64,000 nucleotides of DNA from Candidatus Dadabacteria bacterium UBA1144 (GTDB lineage Bacteria; Desulfobacterota_D; UBA1144): positions 53,208 to 117,207 of the forward strand of contig DCAB01000019.1 of assembly GCA_002311855.1 (NCBI GenBank), in the 5' to 3' direction. The notes beneath the pieces are model-generated. The model was not told the DNA's origin. It did not search any database and worked only from the letters and a program-made list of their open reading frames with translations. Every line of letters starts with the position of its first letter. Position 1 is the first letter of the stretch. The position numbers were made by a program, and so were the translations under genes. Of the stretch, positions 1 through 9,152 are shown in pieces.

Positions 1-2010
1 TTTGCCCAGCTTGGAGATACTCAAGTTCTTGCTACCGTGGTTAGCTCCAATGAACCAGTTGAGGGCGATTTTCTTCCTCTTACAGTTAATTATCAAGAAA
101 AAGCATTTGCCGCGGGCAGAATACCTGGTGGATACTTCAAAAGGGAAGGGAGACCAACGGAATCCGAAACATTAATTTCAAGGTTAATCGACCGTTCCAT
201 AAGACCCATGTTTCCAAAGAATTATAACTATCCCACGCAGGTAATAATTACGGTTTATTCTGCTGATGATTCCAACCCCCCTGATGTCCTGGCTATTAGT
301 GCTGCATCGGCTGCCTTAATTGTTTCTGATATACCGTTTGACGGACCTTTAGCTGGAGTAAGAGTTGCGAGAATTGATGGAAATCTGATTTCCAATCCAA
401 CTTATGAAGAAATAAAAAAAGCAGATTTAACATTTATTATTGCTGGTAGTTCTGATGCAATATTAATGGTTGAAGGTGGTGCCAATGCTGTTTCTGAAGA
501 GGAAGTAATATCTTCTCTAATGTTTGGACATGATCAGATTAAAGAACTAATCGATTTTCAAAAAAAATTGCTTAATGACCCCATTCTTAAAAGAGACATC
601 CCGGAAAAAAAGACTGATTCTAGTTTATTAAGTCAGGCTCATCCTTTGATTTCAGAAGGTATTAAGGAATCTATAAGGATAAAATCCAAACAAGAGAGGA
701 ATTTGTCTATCCATGAAACGTACTCTTCTGCACTAGAAAGTCTTATGGATAATCCAGATTTTGATGAAAAAGATTTTAAGTCTATATTTGAAGACTATAA
801 AAAAACAGCCGTAAGAGAGATGATGATAAAAGATAAAATCAGAATTGACGGAAGAAGGTTTGCTGAAATTAGAGATATCTCATCTGAGATAACTATATTA
901 CCTAGGGCCCATGGATCCTCACTTTTTACAAGAGGTGAAACTCAAGCTTTAGTTGCGTGTACATTAGGTACAAAAGAGGATCAACAAAGAATAGATACTT
1001 TATCAGGCGAAGTGAGAAGGTCTTTTATGCTTCATTATAATTTTCCCCCATTTAGCGTTGGCGAGGTTTCGATGAGATTAGGCACCGGAAGGCGAGAAAT
1101 AGGACATGGAGAATTAGCAAAACGCGCCGTAGAAGCGGTATTGCCTGATGAAGATTCGTTTCCATACACCATAAGGATTGTCTCGGATATTCTTGAATCC
1201 AATGGCTCGTCGTCTATGGCCACAGTCTGTGGTTCCTCTCTATCCCTTATGGATGCCGGAGTTCCCATTAAAGGACCTGTTGCCGGCATAGCGATGGGAT
1301 TAATAAAGGAAAATGAAGAATGTATAATTCTTTCTGATATCCTAGGGGACGAAGATCACTTGGGGGACATGGATTTTAAAGTTTGTGGAACCTCAGAGGG
1401 GATTACAGCTTTACAGATGGATATTAAAATCAAAGGAATCAGTAGAGAAATTTTTCAGAATGCTCTAAAACAAGCAAAGGAAGGCAAGCTGCACATATTA
1501 GCTGAAATGGCAAAAACTATTGAGACTAGTAAAGAAAGTATCTCTCCTTATGCGCCTAGGATTACAACCATTCATGTTAGTCCGAGCAAAATAAAAGATA
1601 TTATTGGCTCTGGAGGAAAAAATATAAGAAAATTAACTGAAGATAATAACGTAAAAATAGATATTGATGATACTGGCAAGGTAAATGTTATCGCCTTTAA
1701 CGAAGAAGATTGCGAAAGTGCTTTAAAGGATATTGCCTATATAATTAGAGAAATAGAAGTCGGGGAGTTTTATCTTGGAACAGTGAAAAGGATACTTGAC
1801 TTCGGTGCCATCGTCGGTTTGAGTCCAACACTTGATGGGCTGATCCATATTTCTGAATTGGCCAAAGAACGAGTAAAAAGCGTCTCTGATATACTTCAAG
1901 AAGGCGATGAAGTATTAGTCAAGTGTCTATCAAAAGAAAGGGATGGTAAAATAAGATTAAGTAGAAAAGAAGCACTTGAACAAAACATTGAAGACTTTCG
2001 AGACAAATAG
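1..2010 (+). CDS. pnp: Polyribonucleotide nucleotidyltransferase (PNPase), 5' end cut by window
   Basis: PNPase degrades RNA phosphorolytically from the 3' end in the cytoplasm, usually as a trimer in the degradosome. The reading frame is open from base 1, so the first in-window GTG (position 37) is not the start; about 25 to 30 N-terminal residues are missing. Visible in order: first RNase PH core with the GRPTESETLISRLIDR segment, a helical linker, second RNase PH core with the catalytic LGDEDHLGDMDFK stretch, a KH domain with GSGGKNI, and a C-terminal S1 domain ending near KIRLSRKEAL. About 669 residues are present against a usual 700, so the gene is otherwise intact. The 3' end overlaps miaA by 35 bases, suggesting co-transcription. 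Confidence 0.97.
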   Translation, partial: FAQLGDTQVLATVVSSNEPVEGDFLPLTVNYQEKAFAAGRIPGGYFKREGRPTESETLISRLIDRSIRPMFPKNYNYPTQVIITVYSADDSNPPDVLAISAASAALIVSDIPFDGPLAGVRVARIDGNLISNPTYEEIKKADLTFIIAGSSDAILMVEGGANAVSEEEVISSLMFGHDQIKELIDFQKKLLNDPILKRDIPEKKTDSSLLSQAHPLISEGIKESIRIKSKQERNLSIHETYSSALESLMDNPDFDEKDFKSIFEDYKKTAVREMMIKDKIRIDGRRFAEIRDISSEITILPRAHGSSLFTRGETQALVACTLGTKEDQQRIDTLSGEVRRSFMLHYNFPPFSVGEVSMRLGTGRREIGHGELAKRAVEAVLPDEDSFPYTIRIVSDILESNGSSSMATVCGSSLSLMDAGVPIKGPVAGIAMGLIKENEECIILSDILGDEDHLGDMDFKVCGTSEGITALQMDIKIKGISREIFQNALKQAKEGKLHILAEMAKTIETSKESISPYAPRITTIHVSPSKIKDIIGSGGKNIRKLTEDNNVKIDIDDTGKVNVIAFNEEDCESALKDIAYIIREIEVGEFYLGTVKRILDFGAIVGLSPTLDGLIHISELAKERVKSVSDILQEGDEVLVKCLSKERDGKIRLSRKEALEQNIEDFRDK

Positions 2011-2920
2011 AAGTTCAAAAAAGAAGCTTATTATACTAACAGGCCCGACATCTAGCGGAAAAACAAATATATCAATAGATTTAGCTGCTAATTTCAACAC
2101 GGAAATAATTTCTGCAGACTCAATGCATGTATATAAAAGATTTGATATTGGTACTGGAAAACCAACGAAAGAAATTATGAAGACTATCCCTCATTATCTT
2201 GTTGATATAATTGAAGCTGATGAGGATTTTGATGCATGGGAGTATATGCAACTTGCTAGAGAAATAATATACAAAACAAAAATGAATTGTTTAATAGTAT
2301 CCGGGGGTACTCAATTCTATATCAAATCTCTTATTGAGGGGCTGAGTTCTGGAATCCCAAAAAACGAAAACTATAGAAAAGAATTAAAAAAAGAATTGGA
2401 GGATTCCGGTCTTGAGAAATTGTATAAAAAATTATCTCTGATTGATCTGGATTCGGCTAACAAGATTACCTCCAAAGATACTCAGAGGATATTGAGGTAT
2501 TTGGAGATAAATAAAGTATCTGGTTGTAAGCCTTCACGGTTGCACGCTATTCAAAATAAGAATCAACTACATAATTGTGAGAATATTAAAGTTGGTTTAC
2601 TGATAGAGAAAAAAGAATTGGACCAATTAATAAATAAAAGAGTAGAGTCAATGATTGAGAATGGATGGATAGAAGAGGTTGAAAATTTGGTAAATTTGTT
2701 TGGCTTCGATGTAAGACCACTCCGATCTATAGGCTATAAAGAAATTTGTTCTTATTTAAAAGGTGAATTCAAAAAAGATGAAGCTATAGATAAAATAAAG
2801 ACAAACACTAGAAGATTTGCAAAAAGGCAAATAACTTGGCTTAAAAAAGATAAGAACATGATTTGGTACAGGAATGCTAATGAGCTAATTAAAGAATGCA
2901 CAAAATTTGCAATCAGTTAA
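1976..2920 (+). CDS. miaA: tRNA dimethylallyltransferase MiaA
   Basis: MiaA transfers a dimethylallyl group to A37 of tRNAs reading codons that begin with U. The P-loop GPTSSGKT lies at residues 23-30, followed by DSMHVYKRFDIGTGKPT (family form DSMQVY, here with His), GGTQFY, a DTQRILRYLEI stretch and the C-terminal TRRFAKRQITW motif. At 314 aa it matches the family. No ATG precedes the P-loop in this frame; TTG at 1976 or TTG at 1988 must start translation, inside the end of pnp. The 3' end overlaps the convergent TauE gene by 8 bases. Function is well supported; only the start is uncertain. Confidence 0.95.
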   Translation: MNKTLKTFETNRSSKKKLIILTGPTSSGKTNISIDLAANFNTEIISADSMHVYKRFDIGTGKPTKEIMKTIPHYLVDIIEADEDFDAWEYMQLAREIIYKTKMNCLIVSGGTQFYIKSLIEGLSSGIPKNENYRKELKKELEDSGLEKLYKKLSLIDLDSANKITSKDTQRILRYLEINKVSGCKPSRLHAIQNKNQLHNCENIKVGLLIEKKELDQLINKRVESMIENGWIEEVENLVNLFGFDVRPLRSIGYKEICSYLKGEFKKDEAIDKIKTNTRRFAKRQITWLKKDKNMIWYRNANELIKECTKFAIS

Positions 2921-3263
2921 TTATCATTTTCATCCCAACAATCACCATCAAAAAGCCGAACATGATTTGTAGATTTTCAGAGGACAAATTGTTAGCGGCT
3001 TTAGACCCGAAAAAAATGCCAATACAAAAACATATGGCAATTATGACTGCAGCGTTAATATTAACATTTCCTTGTTGGTAATATTGGTAAGTACCAAATA
3101 TTACGACGGGTAATGTCAAGACTGCGAGAGATGTTCCCTGGGCCATGTGTTGAGTAAATTTTCCGAGTATAACCATGAGGGGTACCATAACTAAGCCGCC
3201 ACCTATACCCATAAATCCACTCATGAACCCACCAAGTATTCCAATTAGAATAAAAATAATCAT
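2913..3263 (-). CDS. Half-size TauE/SafE-like sulfite/anion exporter
   Basis: A 116-residue membrane protein with the glycine-rich N-terminal GFMSGFMGIGGGLVMVPL signature of TauE/SafE (DUF81) permeases. Family members normally have about 250 aa with two repeats of this unit; here there is only one, with about four membrane segments, so it would have to act as a homodimer or is a remnant. The ATG at 3263 is chosen because AAAGGAGAAG lies just upstream and because the ATG overlaps the TGA of the preceding gene (ATGA), a coupled arrangement. The substrate cannot be read from the sequence. The 3' end overlaps miaA tail to tail. Confidence 0.75.
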   Translation of the reverse strand: MIIFILIGILGGFMSGFMGIGGGLVMVPLMVILGKFTQHMAQGTSLAVLTLPVVIFGTYQYYQQGNVNINAAVIIAICFCIGIFFGSKAANNLSSENLQIMFGFLMVIVGMKMIIN

Positions 3264-3733
3264 GCTTTCTTCTCCTTTAAGCATTTTTTTAAATATAATT
3301 TTGTATCCAACATAACTGAATTATAAGAATTTATCTTTTGAAAAAATTGTAAGGATTGATTACACATTCTTTTATTAGCAAAAATTTTGCTTTTTAAAGA
3401 AAAGATAATATCATTTAGTAAATCGGAGTTAGGCTTCGATATGTTGTTTAATATTTTCAATGAATCATCCAAGGCATTTAATTCGAATAAATAATTTGCA
3501 GAAAGCATAGGTGGTAGATATGAAGAATTATAGTCTTTTATCTTGTCAAATTCTGCGACAAAGGAATAAATTTTTTCTTTGTCTTCATAAGCCTTTTTTT
3601 TAATAAATATATCAACTATAGCGTTTCTTTCATTTCTTTCATTTTCCAATTTGTTTAGATATACGAAATATAAACCACAAAGTCCAACGAATATTAAACT
3701 CAAAATCATAATTTGCTTGATGAATTTTTCCAC
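3260..3733 (-). CDS. Membrane-anchored protein with TPR-like helices
   Basis: No firm family recognised. From a GTG start the 157-residue product has one N-terminal membrane helix (IMILSLIFVGLCGLYFVYL) followed by a helical, Lys-rich soluble part with repeated short hydrophobic pairs that look like tetratricopeptide helices. The layout recalls YfgM, an ancillary SecYEG subunit with one TM and TPRs, but no signature confirms this. The frame is open to 3829, into the divergent ABC gene. GTG at 3733 is preferred because a TATAAT (minus strand 3745-3740) sits 6 bases ahead of it, implying a leaderless message, and because residues before it look non-coding. Its stop overlaps the start of the TauE-like gene. 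Confidence 0.55.
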   Translation of the reverse strand: MEKFIKQIMILSLIFVGLCGLYFVYLNKLENERNERNAIVDIFIKKKAYEDKEKIYSFVAEFDKIKDYNSSYLPPMLSANYLFELNALDDSLKILNNISKPNSDLLNDIIFSLKSKIFANKRMCNQSLQFFQKINSYNSVMLDTKLYLKKCLKEKKA

Positions 3734-3786
3734 AACATAATTATACACTTTTATATTACTAGGAAATGAACTAAGATTTATTTTAT

Positions 3787-5307
3787 ATGAGTAAATTGTT
3801 GGAAATACAATCAATGAATTTAATTTCAAATGACGAACATGAAGAAATGTTTTTGGAAAACGTAGATTTTACTATAAAAGAATCCAAATTAATATCTTTA
3901 ATGGGCGACAGTGGATCAGGGAAATCATTATTTGCATATGCGATAATGTCAAAAGAGAAAGAGTATCGAATCAAGAAAGATTACAGGCTTTTTTCTTTCA
4001 ATGGCATTGATATTAGACCCGGTTATGAAAAAAATATATCCTATGTTCCTCAAGAGCCACTATCTTCATTGAATCCTGTAATTGATATATTTAAACATTT
4101 CAAAATAAACGATAGAAAAACACTTGACAAAAATAGTTTACGAAAACAAATAACAAAATTACTTGTTGAAGTCGGTTTCAGTGACATAGAAGACCTTTTG
4201 ACCAAATACCCCCACGAATTAAGTGGTGGTATGGCCCAAAGAGTTCTAATAGCATTAGCTCTCCAAAGTAATCCTAATCTCCTAATCGCGGACGAAGCGA
4301 CATCCTCTCTAGATGCGGTCAATGCAAAACTGATATTGGATTTGTTATTAAGAATTTCGAAAAAACGAAGATTGGCTGTACTTGTTATTACACATGACCC
4401 ACGAATTGCTCTTAATTACTGCTCTGAACATTATCAAATAAGAGATAGAAGGTTAGTGAAATTTGACTCAGCAGATGAAGTTAAAAAATTATATAAAGAT
4501 TATCAAAACATAATTGGCGAAGAGCAATTCCTGAGAAGTGTCGAATTTCATGCCGATGATTATAAGATTGAAATTGTCAATCTAAATAAAATATTCTTCA
4601 AATTCGAGAAATCCCATCGCTGGATTATTAAAAATTTAAATATTTTGATTCATAGAGGAGAAGCGCTGGGGCTAATTGGATTAAGTGGATCGGGGAAAAG
4701 TACAATATCTAAATTAATTACAAGACTTTTAAACCCTACTTCCGGCCAAATTTTTTTTGAAGAGAACCCTATAAATGAAATCAAAAGAAAAAAATATGCA
4801 GAAAAAGTTCAAATCGTTTTCCAGGATTTGTTTGGTTCTCTGAATCCGAAAAGACTTATAAAGGATATTCTGTTGGACTCTCTTGAGATAGGTGATCAAA
4901 ATAAAAGCATTGATAAGTTGGAAAGAATTAAAAAAAATTTGTTAAAAGTTGGTCTATCGTCTGAAATATTGGGTAAGTATCCTTTGAATTTAAGTGGAGG
5001 TCAAAGACAAAAAGTATTAATTTTAAAAGCGATATTGTCAGAACCTCAATTTATCATATTTGACGAACCTATGTCGTCTCTGGATATAAAATCCCAGTCA
5101 GAGATAATTTTAATTATCAAAAAACTTATGAAATCTTCCAATTTGACCATTTTATTCATAACCCACGATTTTAGATTAATTAAAAATTTGTGTGATAAAG
5201 TTGTCGTTTTATCAGATGGCCAGATAGTTGAAACAGGTCAAACTGGGGAAGTTTTTAACCATCCAGTGCATATCGAAACAAAAAAATTATTGCAAGTTGT
5301 AAAATGA
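3787..5307 (+). CDS. ABC transporter protein with two fused ATPase domains (Opp/Dpp or YejF type)
   Basis: Two complete ABC ATPase domains in one 506-residue chain. Domain 1 has Walker A GDSGSGKS (40-47), signature LSGGMAQR and Walker B LLIADEATSSLD. Domain 2 has GLSGSGKST, signature LSGGQRQK and FIIFDEPMSSLD. Both keep a switch His (ITHD). This is the arrangement of YejF and of fused DppD-DppF proteins, which energise oligopeptide or nickel importers at the inner membrane. No permease or binding protein is adjacent, so the partner must be encoded elsewhere. It is transcribed divergently from the TPR-like gene. Family certain, substrate inferred only. Confidence 0.88.
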   Translation: MSKLLEIQSMNLISNDEHEEMFLENVDFTIKESKLISLMGDSGSGKSLFAYAIMSKEKEYRIKKDYRLFSFNGIDIRPGYEKNISYVPQEPLSSLNPVIDIFKHFKINDRKTLDKNSLRKQITKLLVEVGFSDIEDLLTKYPHELSGGMAQRVLIALALQSNPNLLIADEATSSLDAVNAKLILDLLLRISKKRRLAVLVITHDPRIALNYCSEHYQIRDRRLVKFDSADEVKKLYKDYQNIIGEEQFLRSVEFHADDYKIEIVNLNKIFFKFEKSHRWIIKNLNILIHRGEALGLIGLSGSGKSTISKLITRLLNPTSGQIFFEENPINEIKRKKYAEKVQIVFQDLFGSLNPKRLIKDILLDSLEIGDQNKSIDKLERIKKNLLKVGLSSEILGKYPLNLSGGQRQKVLILKAILSEPQFIIFDEPMSSLDIKSQSEIILIIKKLMKSSNLTILFITHDFRLIKNLCDKVVVLSDGQIVETGQTGEVFNHPVHIETKKLLQVVK

Positions 5308-5325
5308 TAATATTGCCCCTATAAT
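5297..5325 (+). promoter_or_regulatory. Sigma70-type promoter of the rpmF-fab operon
   Basis: TTGTAA at 5297-5302, 17 bases, then a perfect TATAAT at 5320-5325, partly inside the end of the ABC gene. Transcription would start near 5331, giving a leader of about 17 bases before rpmF, with AAGGA as ribosome site. The next genes are co-directional and closely packed, so this promoter may drive the fab genes. Confidence 0.6.
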
Positions 5326-5347
5326 AGACGTTGAAAAGGATTATCAA

Positions 5348-5512
5348 ATGGCAGTACCAAAAAGAAAAACTTCTAGATCTAAAGTTGGAAAAAGAAGAAA
5401 CCATCAAAAAATTGTATTAGCCGGTCTTTCAAAAGATAAAAGATCTGGAGAGCTTAAAATATCTCATAGATATAGTTCTATTGAAGATTATGAGGCGTCA
5501 AAGAAAGTTTAA
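5348..5512 (+). CDS. rpmF: 50S ribosomal protein L32
   Basis: A 54-residue basic protein beginning MAVPKRKTSRSKVGKRR, the conserved N-terminus of L32, a small large-subunit protein. The four Cys that bind zinc in some L32 versions are absent, so this is the zinc-free form. AAGGA lies about 8 bases before the ATG. L32 followed by fatty-acid genes is a widespread order; here plsX and fabH, which usually come between, are missing and fabD follows after 36 bases. Confidence 0.95.
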   Translation: MAVPKRKTSRSKVGKRRNHQKIVLAGLSKDKRSGELKISHRYSSIEDYEASKKV

Positions 5513-5548
5513 TTATTTAAATATGTTCTTAGTCGAAGATATAAAACC

Positions 5549-6463
5549 ATGTTAGCTTTAGTTTTTCCTGGTCAAGGATCTCAATTTGTCGGAATGGGGA
5601 AAAGTCTGTACGATAATTTTGATATAGCCAAACAGACATTTATACAAGCAAGTGACAGGCTGAGAATTGATATGCAGAGACTTTGTTTTGAAAGTGAAGA
5701 TGTTCATCTAACTGTAAATGCTCAACCCGCTATTTTAACCGTAAGTACCGCAGCCCACAGAGTTCTAAGCTCTGAGAAAGACATTCGACCGGATTTTGTA
5801 GCTGGCCATAGTCTTGGAGAATATTCAGCCTTGGTAGCTTCTGGTTCTCTAGATTTTGAAGATGCAATTTGGGCTGTAAGAAAAAGAGGGGAATACACAC
5901 AAGAAGCTGTTCCACTTGGAGTAGGGGGGATGGCGGCTGTTTTAGGACTACCTGATGAGAAAGTTGATGAGATTTGTAAAGAGGCATCAGCAAATGATTC
6001 CTATGTCGCACCGGCAAATTACAACAGTATTGGCCAAGTAGTTATATCCGGAGTTAAAAATGCCGTTGAGAAAGCAGCTGAATTAGCAAGAAAAGCCGGA
6101 GCACGCAGGGTTGTGTTGCTCGATATAAGCGCGCCATTTCATTCTCAACTTATGAAATCTGCCGTTGACAAAATGAAGCTTGTTTTGGATTCAATAAACT
6201 TTCTCGATTTTTCAGTTCCGATGGTTTCAAATTGTAATGCAAAGACTCTTAATGACAAAAATGAAATCAAAGCACTTCTTCTTGATCAATTAATCAGTCC
6301 AGTCTTGTGGCATCAATCTGTAAATTATCTTAATAAGAATCTAGGGGTTGAAGCTTTTCTTGAAGTAGGACCAAAAAATGTTTTATCAGGCTTAATTAAA
6401 AGAATTGTACCAGAATGTGAAATATCTAATTTTGCTGAAAAATCTGATTTGGAAAAACTATAA
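5549..6463 (+). CDS. fabD: Malonyl-CoA:ACP transacylase FabD
   Basis: Loads malonate from CoA onto acyl carrier protein, supplying the elongation unit of type II fatty-acid synthesis. At 304 aa it has the expected length. The N-terminal FPGQGSQ, the nucleophile GHSLGEYSAL (Ser88), an Arg in the VRKRGEYTQEA segment and the APFHSQLM histidine near residue 200 make up the transacylase site. The ATG at 5549 begins directly at the conserved N-terminus; no strong Shine-Dalgarno is seen. It is followed after 2 bases by fabG. Confidence 0.96.
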   Translation: MLALVFPGQGSQFVGMGKSLYDNFDIAKQTFIQASDRLRIDMQRLCFESEDVHLTVNAQPAILTVSTAAHRVLSSEKDIRPDFVAGHSLGEYSALVASGSLDFEDAIWAVRKRGEYTQEAVPLGVGGMAAVLGLPDEKVDEICKEASANDSYVAPANYNSIGQVVISGVKNAVEKAAELARKAGARRVVLLDISAPFHSQLMKSAVDKMKLVLDSINFLDFSVPMVSNCNAKTLNDKNEIKALLLDQLISPVLWHQSVNYLNKNLGVEAFLEVGPKNVLSGLIKRIVPECEISNFAEKSDLEKL

Positions 6464-6465
6464 TA

Positions 6466-7206
6466 ATGTTAAATGATAAAGTTGCGTTAATAACAGGTAG
6501 TTGTAGGGGTATAGGTAAAGCCGTAGCACTAGAATTTGCTAAGGCAGGGGCTACTGTAATTGTGAATGATGTTAGTCCCGAAGCTTCAGCACAAGAAGTA
6601 TTAAAAGAAATTGAAAACTTAGGTGGTAAATCTGAATTTTTACAATTTAACGTAACTGAAGCCGACATGGTAGAAGAAAAAATAAAATATATATTAGAAA
6701 AATATGGAAGAATAGATATTTTAGTTAACAATGCAGGAATAACCAGAGATGCGTTGTTTATGAGAATGAAAGAAGAACAGTGGGATGAAGTCTTTAACGT
6801 AAATATCAAAGGCGTTTTTAATTGCACAAAAAATGTGGTTCGTTCAATGATTAAAAATAGATATGGAAAAATAATTAATGTTGCTTCAGTGGCTGGTGAA
6901 ATGGGTAATCCAGGCCAAGTAAATTATGCATCCACAAAATCAGGCATAATAGGTTTTACTAAATCTCTAGCTAAAGAGTTGGGATCAAAGAATATTAATG
7001 TTAATGCTGTAAGCCCAGGGTTTATAGTAACAAACCTCACCGATGTATTACCAAAGGAAACCAAAGAAAAATATAAAGAATTAATACCGCTTGCAAGATT
7101 TGGTGAACCAGAAGATGTAGCAAAAGCCGTATTGTTTTTAGCATCAGATGATTCATCATATATAACTGGAGAGATTTTAAGGATTAATGGTGGTCTTTAC
7201 ACCTAG
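6466..7206 (+). CDS. fabG: 3-oxoacyl-ACP reductase FabG
   Basis: NADPH-dependent reductase for the first reductive step of fatty-acid elongation. The 246-residue classical SDR shows the cofactor motif TGSCRGIG (10-17), NNAG (88-91) and the catalytic Ser141, Tyr154 and Lys158 (YASTKSG). The C-terminus SSYITGEILRINGGLYT is typical of FabG. It sits between fabD and acpP with 2- and 11-base gaps. Nothing is missing. Confidence 0.96.
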   Translation: MLNDKVALITGSCRGIGKAVALEFAKAGATVIVNDVSPEASAQEVLKEIENLGGKSEFLQFNVTEADMVEEKIKYILEKYGRIDILVNNAGITRDALFMRMKEEQWDEVFNVNIKGVFNCTKNVVRSMIKNRYGKIINVASVAGEMGNPGQVNYASTKSGIIGFTKSLAKELGSKNINVNAVSPGFIVTNLTDVLPKETKEKYKELIPLARFGEPEDVAKAVLFLASDDSSYITGEILRINGGLYT

Positions 7207-7217
7207 AGGAGGATTCT

Positions 7218-7457
7218 ATGTCAGAAGAAATAAAAGAAAAGGTAATTTCAATGATTTCCACGCAATTAGGTAAAAGTGAAAGTGATATTAAGCTTGATTC
7301 TCACTTTATTGAGGATCTAGAAGCTGATTCTTTAGACTTGGTTGAACTTATAATGAGTATGGAAGATGAATTTGATGTTGAAATCGCCGATGAGGATGCT
7401 GAGAAAATTTTGAAAGTCAGCGATGCCATTAATTACATTATTAAAAATAAAACATAA
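7218..7457 (+). CDS. acpP: Acyl carrier protein
   Basis: A small acidic 79-residue protein that carries acyl chains on a 4'-phosphopantetheine arm. The attachment serine is Ser38 in EADSLDLVEL. A strong AGGAGG lies 6 bases before the ATG, the best ribosome site of this operon and in keeping with the high ACP demand of the cell. It lies between fabG and fabF, the standard order. Confidence 0.98.
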   Translation: MSEEIKEKVISMISTQLGKSESDIKLDSHFIEDLEADSLDLVELIMSMEDEFDVEIADEDAEKILKVSDAINYIIKNKT

Positions 7458-7462
7458 ACATA

Positions 7463-8695
7463 ATGAATAGAGTTGTTGTAACCGGCATAGGGATGCTTTC
7501 TTCTCTGGGAATTGGCAAAGACCAGATTTGGTCCAAAGTAAAAGAGGGCGTTTCAGGAATAGATTTTCTCAAGAAGATTGATGTTTCAGATTTAAAAACA
7601 AAGTTTGGCGGGGAGGTTCCTGCTGATTTTAACCCTGAGGATTTTATGCATCCTAAACAAGCCAGAAGAAGTGATGCATTTATTTGTTTTGCAGCAGCGG
7701 CAGCTTCATTAGCACTTAAAGATTCGGAGCTGGAGATAACTGATGAAAATTCTCATTTGATTGGGTCTTACATTGGTTCTGGTATAGGCGGTATTGAAAC
7801 TTTCGTAGAAAACGTCCTTGTTTATAAAGAAAAAGGACCTTCAAGAGTTTCACCATTTTTTGTTCCATCCATGGTTCCCAATATGGCGGCCGGTTATGTG
7901 TCGATTTTTAATAATTTAAAAGGACCTAATTGTGCTACTTCAACTGCGTGCGCTGCTGGAGCTCATGCTATAGCTTATGCTGCGATGATGATCGAGAGAG
8001 GAGATGCGGTAGCGATGTTAGCCGGAGGTTCTGAAGCACCACTCGTTCACGTAGCGATAGCAGGATTTAATGTAATGAGAGCAATTTCCACTAGGAATGA
8101 TGATCCTAAGGCTGCCTCTAGACCTTTCGATAGGGACAGAGATGGCTTTGTTATGTCAGAAGGTGCTGGACTTATTGTTTTGGAAGAACTAAATCATGCA
8201 AAAAAAAGGGGAGCAACCATTTATGCCGAATTACTTAGCTCAGGTATGAGCGGAGATGCTCATCATATTACTTCTCCGTCTATTGAAGGTCCTGTTATAT
8301 GCATGAATTCCGCATTAAGAAATTCAAAAATCAATTATGATCAAGTTGATTATATTAATGCTCATGGAACCTCTACTCAACAAAACGATATAAATGAAAC
8401 AAATGCAATTAAACAAGTTTTCCATTCACATTCTACAAATTTGCTTGTGAGTTCGACAAAATCAATGACAGGCCATCTTTTAGGTGCCGCGGGGGGAATT
8501 GAAGCGGCAATAAGTTCATTAGCCATTTATGAAGGAGTTGCCCCACCAACAATCAATCTAGACAATCCTCAAGAAGGGTGCAATCTCAACTATGTTCCAC
8601 ATACCTCTATTGAAAAAGATATCAATATTGTGGTAAGTAATTCCTTTGGTTTTGGAGGAACCAACTGCGCTTTAGTTTTCAAAAAATTTGAGTAA
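7463..8695 (+). CDS. fabF: 3-oxoacyl-ACP synthase II FabF
   Basis: Condensing enzyme that elongates acyl-ACP with malonyl-ACP. The catalytic triad is complete: Cys163 in TSTACAAGAH, a His in NAHGTSTQQND near residue 302 and a His in TGHLLGAAGG near 339. At 410 aa it matches FabF rather than the initiating FabH, which is absent from the window. It starts 5 bases after acpP, and its last 8 bases overlap the TTG start of rpiB. Confidence 0.97.
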   Translation: MNRVVVTGIGMLSSLGIGKDQIWSKVKEGVSGIDFLKKIDVSDLKTKFGGEVPADFNPEDFMHPKQARRSDAFICFAAAAASLALKDSELEITDENSHLIGSYIGSGIGGIETFVENVLVYKEKGPSRVSPFFVPSMVPNMAAGYVSIFNNLKGPNCATSTACAAGAHAIAYAAMMIERGDAVAMLAGGSEAPLVHVAIAGFNVMRAISTRNDDPKAASRPFDRDRDGFVMSEGAGLIVLEELNHAKKRGATIYAELLSSGMSGDAHHITSPSIEGPVICMNSALRNSKINYDQVDYINAHGTSTQQNDINETNAIKQVFHSHSTNLLVSSTKSMTGHLLGAAGGIEAAISSLAIYEGVAPPTINLDNPQEGCNLNYVPHTSIEKDINIVVSNSFGFGGTNCALVFKKFE

Positions 8696-9152
8696 TAAAA
8701 TAAAAATTGCCATAGGCTCTGATCACAGGGGCTTTGCTCTTAAAGAAGAGCTCAAGGATTATTTAGAAAAATTAAATTTTCAGCATAAAGACTTTGGAAC
8801 TTATTCTAAGGATGCATTTGACTACCCTGACTCTGCATCTGAAGTTGCGAAGAGGGTCTCTTACGGTCAATTTGAAAGAGGAATTTTAATTTGTGCATCA
8901 GGTTGCGGAATGAATATAGTTGCCAACAAATATCCAAATGTCAGGGCTATCGTTGCTGGTGATGTTAATACAGCGATTATTTCTAGATCTCATAACAATT
9001 CAAACATTATTACCTTAGGTGCCAGATTCATTTCCTCTTCTGTGGCTAAAAATATCATTGAGCTTTGGCTGACGACAGAATACGAGGGGGGAAGACACGA
9101 AGCTAGACTAAACAAGATAAGACAAATAGAGAATATTAATTTTGTAGACTAA
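8688..9152 (+). CDS. rpiB: Ribose-5-phosphate isomerase B
   Basis: Interconverts ribose-5-phosphate and ribulose-5-phosphate in the pentose phosphate pathway. The N-terminal IAIGSDHRGFALKEELKDYL motif and the catalytic-loop CASGCGMNIVANK identify the RpiB/LacAB family; at 154 aa the length is normal. The only reasonable start is TTG at 8688, overlapping the fabF stop, so translation is probably coupled. rpiB after fabF is a known gene order in several diderm groups, often followed by glyA; here acnA follows with a TAATG overlap. Confidence 0.94.
   Translation: MSNKIKIAIGSDHRGFALKEELKDYLEKLNFQHKDFGTYSKDAFDYPDSASEVAKRVSYGQFERGILICASGCGMNIVANKYPNVRAIVAGDVNTAIISRSHNNSNIITLGARFISSSVAKNIIELWLTTEYEGGRHEARLNKIRQIENINFVD

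Noticed and set aside
1035..1289. 84-codon minus-strand frame inside pnp
   Set aside because: Lies wholly within conserved PNPase coding sequence; antisense shadow without start signals. The same holds for the antisense frames inside acnA, icd, sdhA, dnaK and thrC.
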